A stretch of 11,588 nt of DNA from Candidatus Nealsoniibacteriota bacterium (GCA_003561025.1 PWII01000063.1:1-11588), one strand, 5' to 3'; counted from the first letter of the stretch, positions 3,876-11,337 are shown. A program made the numbers and translations. Notes: generated from the sequence alone by a model not told the origin.

Positions 3876-5306
3876 ATGAAAATCAATTCTTATATCTTTC
3901 GTGGATATGATATTAGAGGTGTGGTTGATAAAGACCTAAATGAAGATATAGTCGAGCAAATCGGAAAGGGCTATGGAAGTTTTTTATTAAAAAGAGAGAT
4001 AAAAGACGTGGTTGTTGGCAGAGATTGTCGCCTAAGTAGTAAGCCTTACAGCAGAGCAATAATCAGAGGGATTTTAAGCACGGGAGTAAATGTTATCGAT
4101 ATTGGTCTTGCATTAGCAGGAACAACTTATTGGGCACAATATCATTATAAAGTAAAAGGATGTGTCTCTGTTTCCGGGTCACACAACCCTACAGAGTATA
4201 ACGGATTTAAGCTTGGAACCGGATTTTCAAAAACGATGGTTAGCAAAGAGATTCAAGAGCTAAGAAGCATCATAGAAAAAGAGGATTTTTCTGTCGGTAG
4301 AGGAGAATTAAAAGAGGAGGATATAAAAGAAGCATATTTTGAAGAATTATTAAATAGATTTTCTTCATTAGGATTAAAGGTTGTTATTGACCCCGGGTTT
4401 TCAACAGCGGGAGCCTTTGTTCCAGAGCTCTTAGAAAGAGCGGGATGCGAGGTTGTTAGAGAAAATTGTGATATTGATGGCTCTTTCCCCCTTGGTGCTC
4501 CCGACCCAACAGAAAAAAAGGTTGCTCAGAGATTATCTAAAAGAATTTTAGAAACAGGAGCTGACATAGGCATCTCTTATGATTCTGATGGTGATAGAAT
4601 TGGTGTTGTTGATGATAAGGGAGGGATTTTATGGAATGATGTGTTGGTAGGATTATTTGCAATAAATGCCCTAGAAAAGAGTCCTGGGGGAAAGATAGTA
4701 TTTAATGCATTGTGCTCTAATTTGGTAAATGATTTAATAAAAGAAAAAGGAGGAGTTCCTGTAATGTGGCAGACAGGACATTCTTTTATTAAGGAAAAAG
4801 CACAAAAAGAAAAAGCGCTTTTTGCCGGTGAATTGTCCGGTCATTTTTACTTTTTAGATAAATTTTTTCCGCATGATGATGGTTGCTATTCTTCTCTAGA
4901 GCTTCTTAACTATCTAGCAAAGAAAAAGAAAAATTTATCAGAGATAATTAAAAGTTTTCCAAAATATATATCTAGCCCCGAAATAAAGATAGGATGTGAG
5001 GATGACGAGATAAAGCTCAAGTTAATGAGTGATATAGGGGAGGCTTTGAAGAAAGAGTTTAATAAAGATGAGGTGATTGCCGATGAAAGAGTTGGTGATG
5101 GCGTTAGAGTCGAGTATAAGGATAGAATGTTTGTTATTAGATATTCTCAAAATGCGCCTTACTTAACAATAAAATTTGAGGCAAAAACAAGAGAGAGTTA
5201 TGCTTTTTTAAGAGACTATATTAGAGAGCTTTTATCTCGGTATGAGGAGTTGGATTGGGATTCAAAAATTAATGTGAATATAGACGCTCTCTCTAGCTCT
5301 AGTTAA
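3876..5306 (+). CDS. Phosphomannomutase/phosphoglucomutase
   Basis: Alpha-D-phosphohexomutases move phosphate between C6 and C1 of mannose or glucose phosphates and supply precursors for glycans and nucleotide sugars in the cytosol. The 476 residues contain the phosphoserine loop SGSHNPTEYNGFK (100-112, active S102) and the metal loop DSDGDR (236-241; D236, D238, D240). The sugar-recognition motif GELSGH (318-323) is intact. The C-terminal phosphate-binding loop reads RYSQNAP (422-428), where the family usually has RxSNTEP, so Thr and Glu are replaced by Asn and Ala. The N-terminal IFRGYDIRG (7-15) is typical. Sequence alone does not separate mannose from glucose preference. It has its own promoter and a leader without a Shine-Dalgarno sequence. 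It converges on trpS with 14 bp between the stop codons and no obvious terminator there. Confidence 0.93.
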   Translation: MKINSYIFRGYDIRGVVDKDLNEDIVEQIGKGYGSFLLKREIKDVVVGRDCRLSSKPYSRAIIRGILSTGVNVIDIGLALAGTTYWAQYHYKVKGCVSVSGSHNPTEYNGFKLGTGFSKTMVSKEIQELRSIIEKEDFSVGRGELKEEDIKEAYFEELLNRFSSLGLKVVIDPGFSTAGAFVPELLERAGCEVVRENCDIDGSFPLGAPDPTEKKVAQRLSKRILETGADIGISYDSDGDRIGVVDDKGGILWNDVLVGLFAINALEKSPGGKIVFNALCSNLVNDLIKEKGGVPVMWQTGHSFIKEKAQKEKALFAGELSGHFYFLDKFFPHDDGCYSSLELLNYLAKKKKNLSEIIKSFPKYISSPEIKIGCEDDEIKLKLMSDIGEALKKEFNKDEVIADERVGDGVRVEYKDRMFVIRYSQNAPYLTIKFEAKTRESYAFLRDYIRELLSRYEELDWDSKINVNIDALSSSS

Positions 5307-5320
5307 AAAGGAGACAGGTG

Positions 5321-6301
5321 TTAGCTATAAAGACCCATCTTATTTTTTACTTCGTTTATTTTTGATTGAGCTATAACACTCGCCTTCTCTTCTCCCTTTT
5401 TTAATATCTCTCTTACATACACTTCTCTACTTAGGAGCTCTTCTCTCTTTTTTCTAAATGGCTCAAGTTTTAGAACTATAAGCTCAGCAAGAGATTCTTT
5501 AAACTCCTTATAGCTCTTGTCTTTCATTTCGTCCTCTATATCTCTTATCTTTTTATCAGAAAGAAGACTATATATTGTAAGAAGATTTGATATGCCCGGT
5601 TTTTTGGTTTTATTGTATTTAATTGTTTTTTCGGTATCGGTTACAGCCGATTTTATCTTCTTCCTTATATCCTTTGGGGAGTCAAAAAGGGATATGTAGT
5701 TTTCTGGAGCTCCGGACTTGGACATCTTCTCTTTTGGGTTTGAGATACTCATAATACGTGCTCCCTGTTTTGGTAATTGAGCTTGAGGAAGGGTAAAAGT
5801 CTCTCCAAAAAGATGGTTAAATCTTTTAGCAATATCTCTTGCAAGCTCAACGTGTTGTTTTTGATCTTCACCAACAGGGACAATGTCGGTATTATAAAGA
5901 AGTATATCCGCTGCCATAAGAATAGGATAATTCAAAAGTCCGGCGCACTCTTTTTTCTTTTGCTTTAGAGACTTTTCTTTGTATTGAGTCATTCTTTGTA
6001 GTTCTCCCAAAGGGGTAATGCTATTTAAGAGCCAGCACAACTCTGTATGCTCTTTAACCTTGGATTGAACAAACATAATTGCTTTTTCCGGATTTATTCC
6101 TGCAGAAAGATAGACAATCGCTTTTTCTAAAACTTTGCTCTCAAACTCCTTAATCTCATAAGGAGAGGTTATCGCATGCAAGTCTACTATACAAAAAAGA
6201 CAATCATTTTTATCTTGAAGATCAACCCACTGCTTTATTGCACCAAAATAATTGCCGATATGAAGAGAACCTGTTGGCTGTATTCCGCTAAAGATACGCA
6301 T
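5321..6301 (-). CDS. trpS: Tryptophanyl-tRNA synthetase
   Basis: TrpRS is a class I aminoacyl-tRNA synthetase that charges tRNA-Trp. Its 326 residues are close to the usual 325-340. The start MRIFSGIQPTGSLHIGNYFGA holds the HIGH-type motif as HIGN (14-17). KMSKS lies at 192-196 in PKEKMSKSGAP. The conserved GEDQKQHVELARDIAKRFN (144-162) and the MAADILLYNTDIVPVGEDQ region also identify the family. It is the last gene of the minus-strand run, 46 bp after rnj. That gap contains a TATTAT but no convincing -35, so read-through from rnj is more likely than a separate promoter. No Shine-Dalgarno sequence is seen before the ATG. Confidence 0.97.
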   Translation of the reverse strand: MRIFSGIQPTGSLHIGNYFGAIKQWVDLQDKNDCLFCIVDLHAITSPYEIKEFESKVLEKAIVYLSAGINPEKAIMFVQSKVKEHTELCWLLNSITPLGELQRMTQYKEKSLKQKKKECAGLLNYPILMAADILLYNTDIVPVGEDQKQHVELARDIAKRFNHLFGETFTLPQAQLPKQGARIMSISNPKEKMSKSGAPENYISLFDSPKDIRKKIKSAVTDTEKTIKYNKTKKPGISNLLTIYSLLSDKKIRDIEDEMKDKSYKEFKESLAELIVLKLEPFRKKREELLSREVYVREILKKGEEKASVIAQSKINEVKNKMGLYS

Positions 6302-6347
6302 AATTTTTGAGCTATATTGATGTTTTAATTTTTCTATCGCTATAATA

Positions 6348-8012
6348 TCATATTTCTATTACTACAGGAAGAACCATTGGTCTTCTTCCTGTCTTGCTAA
6401 ACAGGAAGCTTTCTATCTTTGCCTTTATTTCCGGCTTAATATCTTTGGTGCTTTTGTTCTTTTTGCCTCCCTCTGAAATAATTCCCATAACTTTTTTTCT
6501 TACTTCTGTAAGGAGGATTTGTGATTCACGAAGATATATAAATCCGCGAGAAATAATATCGGGAGAATTTTTTATCTTTCTGCTCTTTTTATCAATTACT
6601 GCAATTATTACAAATATTCCACTTGATGCGAGCTCTGTTCGGTCGTGCAAAACAACACCTCCAACATCTCCTATTCCGGAACCATCAACCATAATAGGTG
6701 TAACGGGAAAAGGTTTTTTAGCAATATTCATTTTTTCTTCGTTAATAGTTATGAGATGACCATTATCGGTAAGAATAATATTTTCCGGCAACACTCCCTC
6801 TTCTTGTGCGAGCTTTGCATGACTTGCCATCATTGAGTATTGTCCATGAATGGGCATGAAATAATAAGGGCTCATTATCTTTATCATCTCTTTGAGTTCA
6901 TCTTGCTGCGCGTGACCCTTTGCATGAATATCCATCATCTGAGAATGGATTATATCTGCACCTTGTCTCATAATGTCGTCTTTGAGGTTCTGAACAGCTC
7001 TTTCGTTTCCCGGTATAACCGAAGATGACAAGATAACACAATCTCCTTTTTTAAGACGAAAATGGCGATGCTGTTTGCTTAAAATACGCATTAAAGCGGC
7101 ATTTCCTTCTCCTTGTGCTCCTGTAGAAAGAATAGTCAGCTTATTGTCATCGTAAAGAGACGCCTTGTCAGCAGAAATTATGGTTCCCTTTTTTGTCTTT
7201 ATATATCCTAGATTTCTAGCTATCTCTATATTTGTTTTCATTCCGTAACCTTCTATGACTACCTTTCTATTATATTTTTCAGAAAGGGTAATGATGTCCT
7301 GAATACGATTTATCAGAGAAGCAAAAGTTGCTGTAATAATTCTTCCGGAAGCCTTCTCAAATATCTTTTCCAGATTTTTACTTATCACTTTTTCTGATAA
7401 AGAACTTCCCTCCGCCTCTGCTCCGGTTGAGTCGGACATAAGAAGCAAGACACCGCCGTCAGCAACTTTTTTAAGAAGCTCTATGTCGGTAACAGGAGTG
7501 TTTGTCGGGCTAAAGTCAAACTTAAAATCAGAAGTATGAACAATCTTTCCTAGAGGCGTCTTAATAAGGAGGCCATGACCGTCGGGGATATTGTGATTTT
7601 GATGAAAAAACTCAACCGTAAAAGGACCAAGCTCTACCTTTGAACCGGCATTTATCTCGTTAAGTTGTAGTTTTGGTTGTGTAGGAAAGTCTTCTTGCCT
7701 TTTTTGCGTTATCCCGAGAGTTAGAGGAGAGCCAAAGATAGGAGGATTTCCTATTTTCCCTAGTATGTATGGTATAGCGCCAATATGATCATAATGGCCA
7801 TGGGTTAGAACTAATCCCAGTATCTGCTTTTTGTTTTTTTGTAAATAAGAGATGTTTGGGATAACGTAATCTACTCCCGGAGTCTTCTCTTCCGGAAAAC
7901 TTAAACCCATATCAATAATAATGGCCTTATCTCCCCACTCTAAAACCATCATATTCCTTCCAACCTCACCAAGCCCACCTAAAGGGACTATTCTTAATTC
8001 TTCTTTTTCCAT
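6348..8012 (-). CDS. rnj: Ribonuclease J
   Basis: RNase J is a metallo-beta-lactamase/beta-CASP ribonuclease with endonuclease and 5'-3' exonuclease activity, central to mRNA decay and rRNA maturation in many bacteria lacking RNase E. The 554 residues open with RIVPLGGLGEVGRNM. The metal motif HGHYDH is at 71-76, with further ligand candidates in HNIPDG (140-145) and HTSDF (159-163, D162). The beta-CASP region includes TGAQGEGNAALMRI (297-310) and SSSVIPGNERA (329-339), then PIHGQY (387-392). The position usually read as HxSGH is HAKGH here (363-367), with Lys where Ser is usual. The C-terminal domain ends RRPMVLPVVIEI, the family's normal end, at a TGA stop. The gene lies between the solute-binding protein gene (70 bp upstream) and trpS. 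No strong promoter or Shine-Dalgarno sequence was found in the 70-bp gap. Confidence 0.95.
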   Translation of the reverse strand: MEKEELRIVPLGGLGEVGRNMMVLEWGDKAIIIDMGLSFPEEKTPGVDYVIPNISYLQKNKKQILGLVLTHGHYDHIGAIPYILGKIGNPPIFGSPLTLGITQKRQEDFPTQPKLQLNEINAGSKVELGPFTVEFFHQNHNIPDGHGLLIKTPLGKIVHTSDFKFDFSPTNTPVTDIELLKKVADGGVLLLMSDSTGAEAEGSSLSEKVISKNLEKIFEKASGRIITATFASLINRIQDIITLSEKYNRKVVIEGYGMKTNIEIARNLGYIKTKKGTIISADKASLYDDNKLTILSTGAQGEGNAALMRILSKQHRHFRLKKGDCVILSSSVIPGNERAVQNLKDDIMRQGADIIHSQMMDIHAKGHAQQDELKEMIKIMSPYYFMPIHGQYSMMASHAKLAQEEGVLPENIILTDNGHLITINEEKMNIAKKPFPVTPIMVDGSGIGDVGGVVLHDRTELASSGIFVIIAVIDKKSRKIKNSPDIISRGFIYLRESQILLTEVRKKVMGIISEGGKKNKSTKDIKPEIKAKIESFLFSKTGRRPMVLPVVIEI

Positions 8013-8082
8013 ATTTTTCTTTTTTTAGTTAATACGTCTCTATAAACAGCTAAGAGATGCTATATAGAATATTATTTTTATT

Positions 8083-10080
8083 TTAGTTTCTTGTTAATAC
8101 TCTTTTTGTGTTAATATGCCACTTGCTAATATCTTCAAATCTTTTTGAAGAAGAGGTCAATTTTTTTTCTTCCACTCCTTTTATCTTGTTAGAGACGGCG
8201 TATGTAAAATAGTTGCTGTAAAGAGATATTCCGGGAACATCTTCTATAATCTTTTCTTGCAACAATAAGAGAGCTTCGTCTTTTTTATCACAACTCTCTC
8301 TTATTATAGTCTCTAGCAATTTATCAACATCATCATCTCTGTATCCGGAGATGTTAAGTCCGGGATCATCTGTCTTAGTGGAGTGCCAAAGAGGCAGAGG
8401 ATTAACTTTTCTTGTGAGCATAGTTCCAAAAAGTAGAGCTTGAAAATCTCTCTTTCTAATAACTTCTTCGGTAAAGTCATTAAAGCCTTCTTTTTTAACT
8501 CTAACTCTAATTCCTATCTTTTCCCACTGGTCTTTAAGCATATTGGCAGTTTCTACAAGCATCGGATTATCCGTGGTGGTAATTGTAACCTCCAGATATA
8601 CTGTCTCTGTAAAAAGCTCTTCGCACAATTCATTAAGTTTTTTCCTAGTGCTTTCCGCGACCATTCCCGTTCCTTTTTTAAAGTTATGAGGATCCAATAT
8701 CTCTTCTCTATATTTTTCTTGAAAATAATTGACTGCCTCTTTTGTTCTTTCATCAAAAAATCCTGTTATCTCTTCCTCGTAGAAACTTTCATTGTTTTCA
8801 CCAAGAAAGAGAAAACATCTTTGTAAATTTCTTACTTCTTCTCCTTGTGAATCCTCTTTCAAGTCTTTTGTAAAAGAAAAAGGCTCATCATTTTCTTTTT
8901 TCCCGTTTTTAAAACCTGCATCTTCAAGAATCTCTTTTGCCTTTTGCAAATCAAAAGAAAAGATATTCTCTGGCTCTTCTATCTCATAAAAGGAAGGAAG
9001 TATCGGCGAATCAACAACAAATCCATTTCCCATTAATATATCGTTAACTAGAGCTTTTTTATCTGTCGCATAGCTTAATGCCCTTCTTACGGCAATATTG
9101 CTAGCAGCACCGCTATTTTCCAGATTAAAGACAATTGAAAAATAGCGGGGAAGTATAAAATTATAGTAAGAAAAATTATTTATTTTCCTAAGACCGGACT
9201 CTTTCTCGATATAACTTGGTAAAGAAAACGCATCGATTTCTCCCTTTCTTATCGCATAAGACAACTCTTCTTCTGTTCTAAAGAAAGAAAAAGATATTTC
9301 GTCTATAAAGGGTTTTTTACCAAAATAGTGAGGATTTCTCTCCAGTGATATCTTTTCAATTTTTTCGTCATCTCTCTCTTCTATTTTTTTAAAGCGGTAT
9401 GGGCCCGAACCGACGGGATTAATATTGTATATGGAAAAGCGAAAGTCTTGAGGTGGAAGATCGCTAAAAATGTGTTCGGGGATAATCTTAAGTGTAAAAT
9501 TTTCCGGAAAGATGGCCGACTGGTCTTCTAGTGTAAATAAGACGTCTTTGTCGGATATTTTTTCCACATTAACTCCTGTCCACTGTTGTCTTAAATTGCT
9601 TTGAAAACTTGGATTGAGTATTGTTTTAACCGTAAATACAACATCATTTGCGGTTATCTCTTTTCCATCGGACCAATAGATTTCGTCACGCAAAGTTAAA
9701 CGAAAGGTCTTATTATCTTCTGTTTCGTATGAAGCAAGAAGTGGAACAAGATCTCCTTTTTCGTCATATCGCATTAATCCTACAAAGATTAATTCTACAA
9801 TATCTTGCTCTGTCTCGTTTTGCATTGAATAGAGAGGGTTTATTGTAATCCATCTGGTTGACTGTATTACTCCTTCATTATAAGAGCCTCCATACGTAGG
9901 AACCTCTTCTGTTTGCATATAATAAAAGGAGAGTAGTATGGAAAAAAAAGATATAATCGCTGTACCGGCCAAAAAGACAAAAAGAAGCCTCTCTTTAACA
10001 GTTAAGGCATCCAAAAGCATTAGCCACTGCTTTTTTGTGGGCCATTTTTTTGGCCAAAAACCCGTTACTGAGTCAAACAT
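8083..10080 (-). CDS. Membrane-anchored family 5 solute-binding protein with inserted peptidoglycan-binding domain
   Basis: Family 5 (OppA/DppA-like) proteins bind peptides or similar solutes outside the membrane for ABC importers. This one has 665 residues. A cytosolic N-terminus (1-31) precedes one transmembrane segment (about 32-54), and there is no lipobox Cys, so it is an anchored rather than a lipid-modified protein. PTYGGSYNEGVI (61-72) starts the binding fold, and the family signature WSDGKEITANDVVFTVK lies at 136-152. The second lobe breaks after the KAKEILEDAGF helix (380-390). It resumes at VYLEVTITTTDNPMLVETANMLKDQWEKIGI, starting at 494. Between them, about 404-485, lies a PG_binding_1-type domain: DLKEDSQGEEVRNLQ, TGFFDERTKEAVNYFQ and a TxxKLN-like end. 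No permease or ATPase genes are visible nearby. It lies 18 bp after secG. The ligand is unknown. Confidence 0.88.
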   Translation of the reverse strand: MFDSVTGFWPKKWPTKKQWLMLLDALTVKERLLFVFLAGTAIISFFSILLSFYYMQTEEVPTYGGSYNEGVIQSTRWITINPLYSMQNETEQDIVELIFVGLMRYDEKGDLVPLLASYETEDNKTFRLTLRDEIYWSDGKEITANDVVFTVKTILNPSFQSNLRQQWTGVNVEKISDKDVLFTLEDQSAIFPENFTLKIIPEHIFSDLPPQDFRFSIYNINPVGSGPYRFKKIEERDDEKIEKISLERNPHYFGKKPFIDEISFSFFRTEEELSYAIRKGEIDAFSLPSYIEKESGLRKINNFSYYNFILPRYFSIVFNLENSGAASNIAVRRALSYATDKKALVNDILMGNGFVVDSPILPSFYEIEEPENIFSFDLQKAKEILEDAGFKNGKKENDEPFSFTKDLKEDSQGEEVRNLQRCFLFLGENNESFYEEEITGFFDERTKEAVNYFQEKYREEILDPHNFKKGTGMVAESTRKKLNELCEELFTETVYLEVTITTTDNPMLVETANMLKDQWEKIGIRVRVKKEGFNDFTEEVIRKRDFQALLFGTMLTRKVNPLPLWHSTKTDDPGLNISGYRDDDVDKLLETIIRESCDKKDEALLLLQEKIIEDVPGISLYSNYFTYAVSNKIKGVEEKKLTSSSKRFEDISKWHINTKRVLTRN

Positions 10081-10098
10081 AAATCTTGTAAGAAAATA

Positions 10099-10314
10099 TT
10101 AAAGAAAAAGATTTAGAAGCGCAAGAGAAATAAAGATTACGCCAAGAATGATAGTGGCAAAAAATAGTGTCTTTTCCGAACCTCTTCTCTCTGTATGAAA
10201 TCCTTCGCCTTGTCCAAAAGCAGCTCCCATCGCTGCACCACCCTTTTGCATAAGTATAGACGCAACAAGCAAGACAGAGATAACGATTTGTAAAATTGGT
10301 AGTATTTCTTTCAT
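10099..10314 (-). CDS. secG: Preprotein translocase subunit SecG
   Basis: SecG is the small accessory membrane subunit of the SecYEG channel and assists protein export. With the chosen start it has 71 residues. Transmembrane helix 1 is at about 4-24 (ILPILQIVISVLLVASILMQ), then a Gly-rich cytosolic loop with GGAAMGAAFGQGEGFHTERRGSEK, then helix 2 at about 49-70. The loop and RRGSEK before the second helix are typical of SecG. The frame is open to an ATG at 10347, but the ATG at 10314 is preferred: it starts right before the first helix and leaves a 7-bp gap after the upstream stop instead of a 26-bp overlap. It lies between the holin-like gene and the solute-binding protein gene, probably in one transcript. 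Confidence 0.88.
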   Translation of the reverse strand: MKEILPILQIVISVLLVASILMQKGGAAMGAAFGQGEGFHTERRGSEKTLFFATIILGVIFISLALLNLFL

Positions 10315-10321
10315 ATTAATT

Positions 10322-10669
10322 TTATTTAGAGAAATTATGTAAAACAAACTCTAGTGCTGAAATAATAATTGTAGTGTAGATTAAGGTTGATATTTCGTCA
10401 ATATATATTTGAGAAAAAAGCTCTTTTGTAAACCAAATAATAGCAACATTAATAAAAAAAGTAAAAAGCCCTAATGTGAGGATGCGAAGAGGAAAAGTTA
10501 TAATCCTAATAATCGGCCTGATAAAAAAATTAATAACTCCAAGAGCGCATCCTCCGTAAAATAAGAATATATCTTCTTGTATCACTACTCCTTCAAGAAA
10601 ATAGGAGGCCAAAAAAAGACCTAAAACACCGACTGCCAAATACAAGAGAAATCTTTTAAAGATTGACAT
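10322..10669 (-). CDS. Small four-helix membrane protein of the phage holin 4_2 / mycobacterial 4TMS holin family
   Basis: The 115 residues form four hydrophobic segments (about 6-25, 30-50, 60-83 and 93-110). The middle carries the family hallmark: GVINFFIRPIIRIITFPLRI (44-63) followed by LTLGLFTFFINVAIIW. This is the pattern of Pfam Phage_holin_4_2, a common bacterial membrane family named after holins but usually chromosomal and of unproven function. No lysin or phage gene is nearby, so a lysis role is not supported here. It is the first gene of the minus-strand run and has a strong promoter whose expected start lies about two bases from the ATG. Its stop is 7 bp before the chosen secG start. 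Confidence 0.85.
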   Translation of the reverse strand: MSIFKRFLLYLAVGVLGLFLASYFLEGVVIQEDIFLFYGGCALGVINFFIRPIIRIITFPLRILTLGLFTFFINVAIIWFTKELFSQIYIDEISTLIYTTIIISALEFVLHNFSK

Positions 10670-10677
10670 TTTAGGAA

Positions 10678-10705
10678 ATTATATCACAGATTAATAATTT
10701 TGCAA
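10678..10705 (-). promoter_or_regulatory. Promoter of the holin-secG-SBP-rnj-trpS run
   Basis: On the minus strand TTGCAA (10705-10700), a 16-nt spacer and a perfect TATAAT (10683-10678) with an extended TG (TGATATAAT) are present. The expected start lies near 10671, about two bases before the ATG at 10669, so the first mRNA would be leaderless or nearly so. Confidence 0.75.
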
Positions 10706-10851
10706 TTAATTTTACAACATCTCTCTTCTAAGTAAAAGGAAGTAGATTTTCTTTGATATAAAATTTTGGAAATAATTTTAACCTTTAAGAGCTTTAATTG
10801 GCAACAAAATAGAGACAATTTTTTATAGTTTAAGATAAAAAAGAGAAGGAC
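10706..10851. other. Divergent intergenic spacer, no gene seen
   Basis: This is the central part of the 372-bp stretch (10670-11041) between the holin-like gene and groES. It is AT-rich with no convincing ORF, RNA gene or repeat. The flanking parts hold the minus-strand promoter on one side and the groES promoter, CIRCE and leader on the other. Confidence 0.5.
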
Positions 10852-10880
10852 TTGACAGCAAAATAAAGATAGGTAATAAT
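10852..10880 (+). promoter_or_regulatory. groESL promoter
   Basis: A perfect -35 TTGACA (10852-10857), 17-nt spacer and AATAAT (10875-10880, 5 of 6 to consensus) lie directly before the CIRCE operator. Transcription would start near 10887, inside CIRCE, which is the usual arrangement for HrcA repression. The resulting groES leader is about 155 nt. Confidence 0.8.
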
Positions 10881-10884
10881 GGGC

Positions 10885-10911
10885 TTAGCACTCTCGAGGG
10901 GTAATTGCTAA
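10885..10911 (+). promoter_or_regulatory. CIRCE operator (HrcA binding site)
   Basis: TTAGCACTC (10885-10893) matches the left CIRCE arm exactly. After nine bases, AATTGCTAA (10903-10911) matches the right arm GAGTGCTAA at 7 of 9 positions. Total length 27 bp with the standard N9 spacer, at the start site of the groES promoter. This predicts HrcA repression of the chaperonin operon with relief on heat stress. The hrcA gene is not in the window. Confidence 0.88.
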
Positions 10912-11041
10912 TTAGCTCTTTATCCCCGCTAATAAATTTGTGCAAAAAGGTCGTTTGTCATTATCTTAAAAATATAAATTGTAATAATTAGTATCGATGT
11001 CCGAAATTAAATCTTTTATATAAGGACATTGGTTTAAAAAA
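10912..11041 (+). other. groES 5' leader with two short inverted repeats
   Basis: ATTAGC (10911-10916) and GCTAAT (10928-10933) can pair around an 11-nt loop. CGATGTCC (10995-11002) and GGACATTG (11024-11031) can form an 8-bp stem with one G-U pair and a 21-nt loop. The second stem covers AAGGA (11022-11026), the only Shine-Dalgarno-like stretch, which is unusually far (15 nt) from the GTG start. No ORF is evident in the leader. Confidence 0.35.
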
Positions 11042-11335
11042 GTGAAAATTAAACCACTCGGCGATAATGTCTTAATTGAGCCGGAAAAAGAAAAAGAAAA
11101 AACAGATGGCGGAATTCTTCTTCCCGATACTGCGGAAAGAGGAAGGCCGGAAAAAGGGAAAGTTGTTGCTGTTGGTCCCGGAAAGATGAAGGGAGGAAAA
11201 ATTGTTCCCCTTGAAGTTAAAAAAGGAGATACAGTCCTCTTTACAAAATATGGACCGACAGAGATAAAAATGGTCGATAATAAAAAAGAATACTTGGTTG
11301 CCAAACAGGACGATATTTTGGCAATTATTGAATAA
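11042..11335 (+). CDS. groES: Co-chaperonin GroES
   Basis: GroES is the heptameric lid of the GroEL folding chamber in the cytosol. The 97 residues match the family length. The start KIKPLGDNVLIEP, the mobile loop EKTDGGILLPDTA (19-31) with the GGILLP contact to GroEL, and GKVVAVGPGK (39-48) are diagnostic, and the end is the normal DDILAIIE. The start codon is GTG at 11042; an in-frame stop at 11021-11023 excludes a longer form. No close Shine-Dalgarno sequence precedes it. It is the first gene of the groESL operon behind a CIRCE-controlled promoter. Confidence 0.97.
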   Translation: MKIKPLGDNVLIEPEKEKEKTDGGILLPDTAERGRPEKGKVVAVGPGKMKGGKIVPLEVKKGDTVLFTKYGPTEIKMVDNKKEYLVAKQDDILAIIE

Positions 11336-11337
11336 TT

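Noticed and set aside
6341..6346. Plus-strand TATAAT between trpS and rnj
   Set aside because: No plus-strand gene follows and no -35 partner is convincing; it is likely chance in AT-rich DNA.
6302..6347. Separate promoter for trpS in the rnj-trpS gap
   Set aside because: A TATTAT is present on the minus strand, but the hexamer 17 nt upstream does not resemble a -35 box.
6348..6350. TGA at the end of rnj as a recoded glycine codon (genetic code 25)
   Set aside because: The protein ends at RRPMVLPVVIEI, where RNase J proteins normally end, so TGA reads as a stop.
6394..6759. Plus-strand open frame of 121 codons within rnj
   Set aside because: It is antisense to a complete, motif-bearing RNase J, and no supporting start signal is seen.
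8440..8826. Plus-strand open frame of 128 codons within the solute-binding protein gene
   Set aside because: It is antisense to the peptidoglycan-binding domain region, with no recognisable family or ribosome-binding site.
10315..10347. Longer secG start at 10347
   Set aside because: It would overlap the holin-like gene by 26 bp and add residues before the first helix that SecG proteins do not usually have; the ATG at 10314 fits better.
10322..10669. Prophage remnant based on the holin-like gene
   Set aside because: The family is mostly chromosomal despite its name, and no lysin, capsid, tail or integrase gene is nearby.
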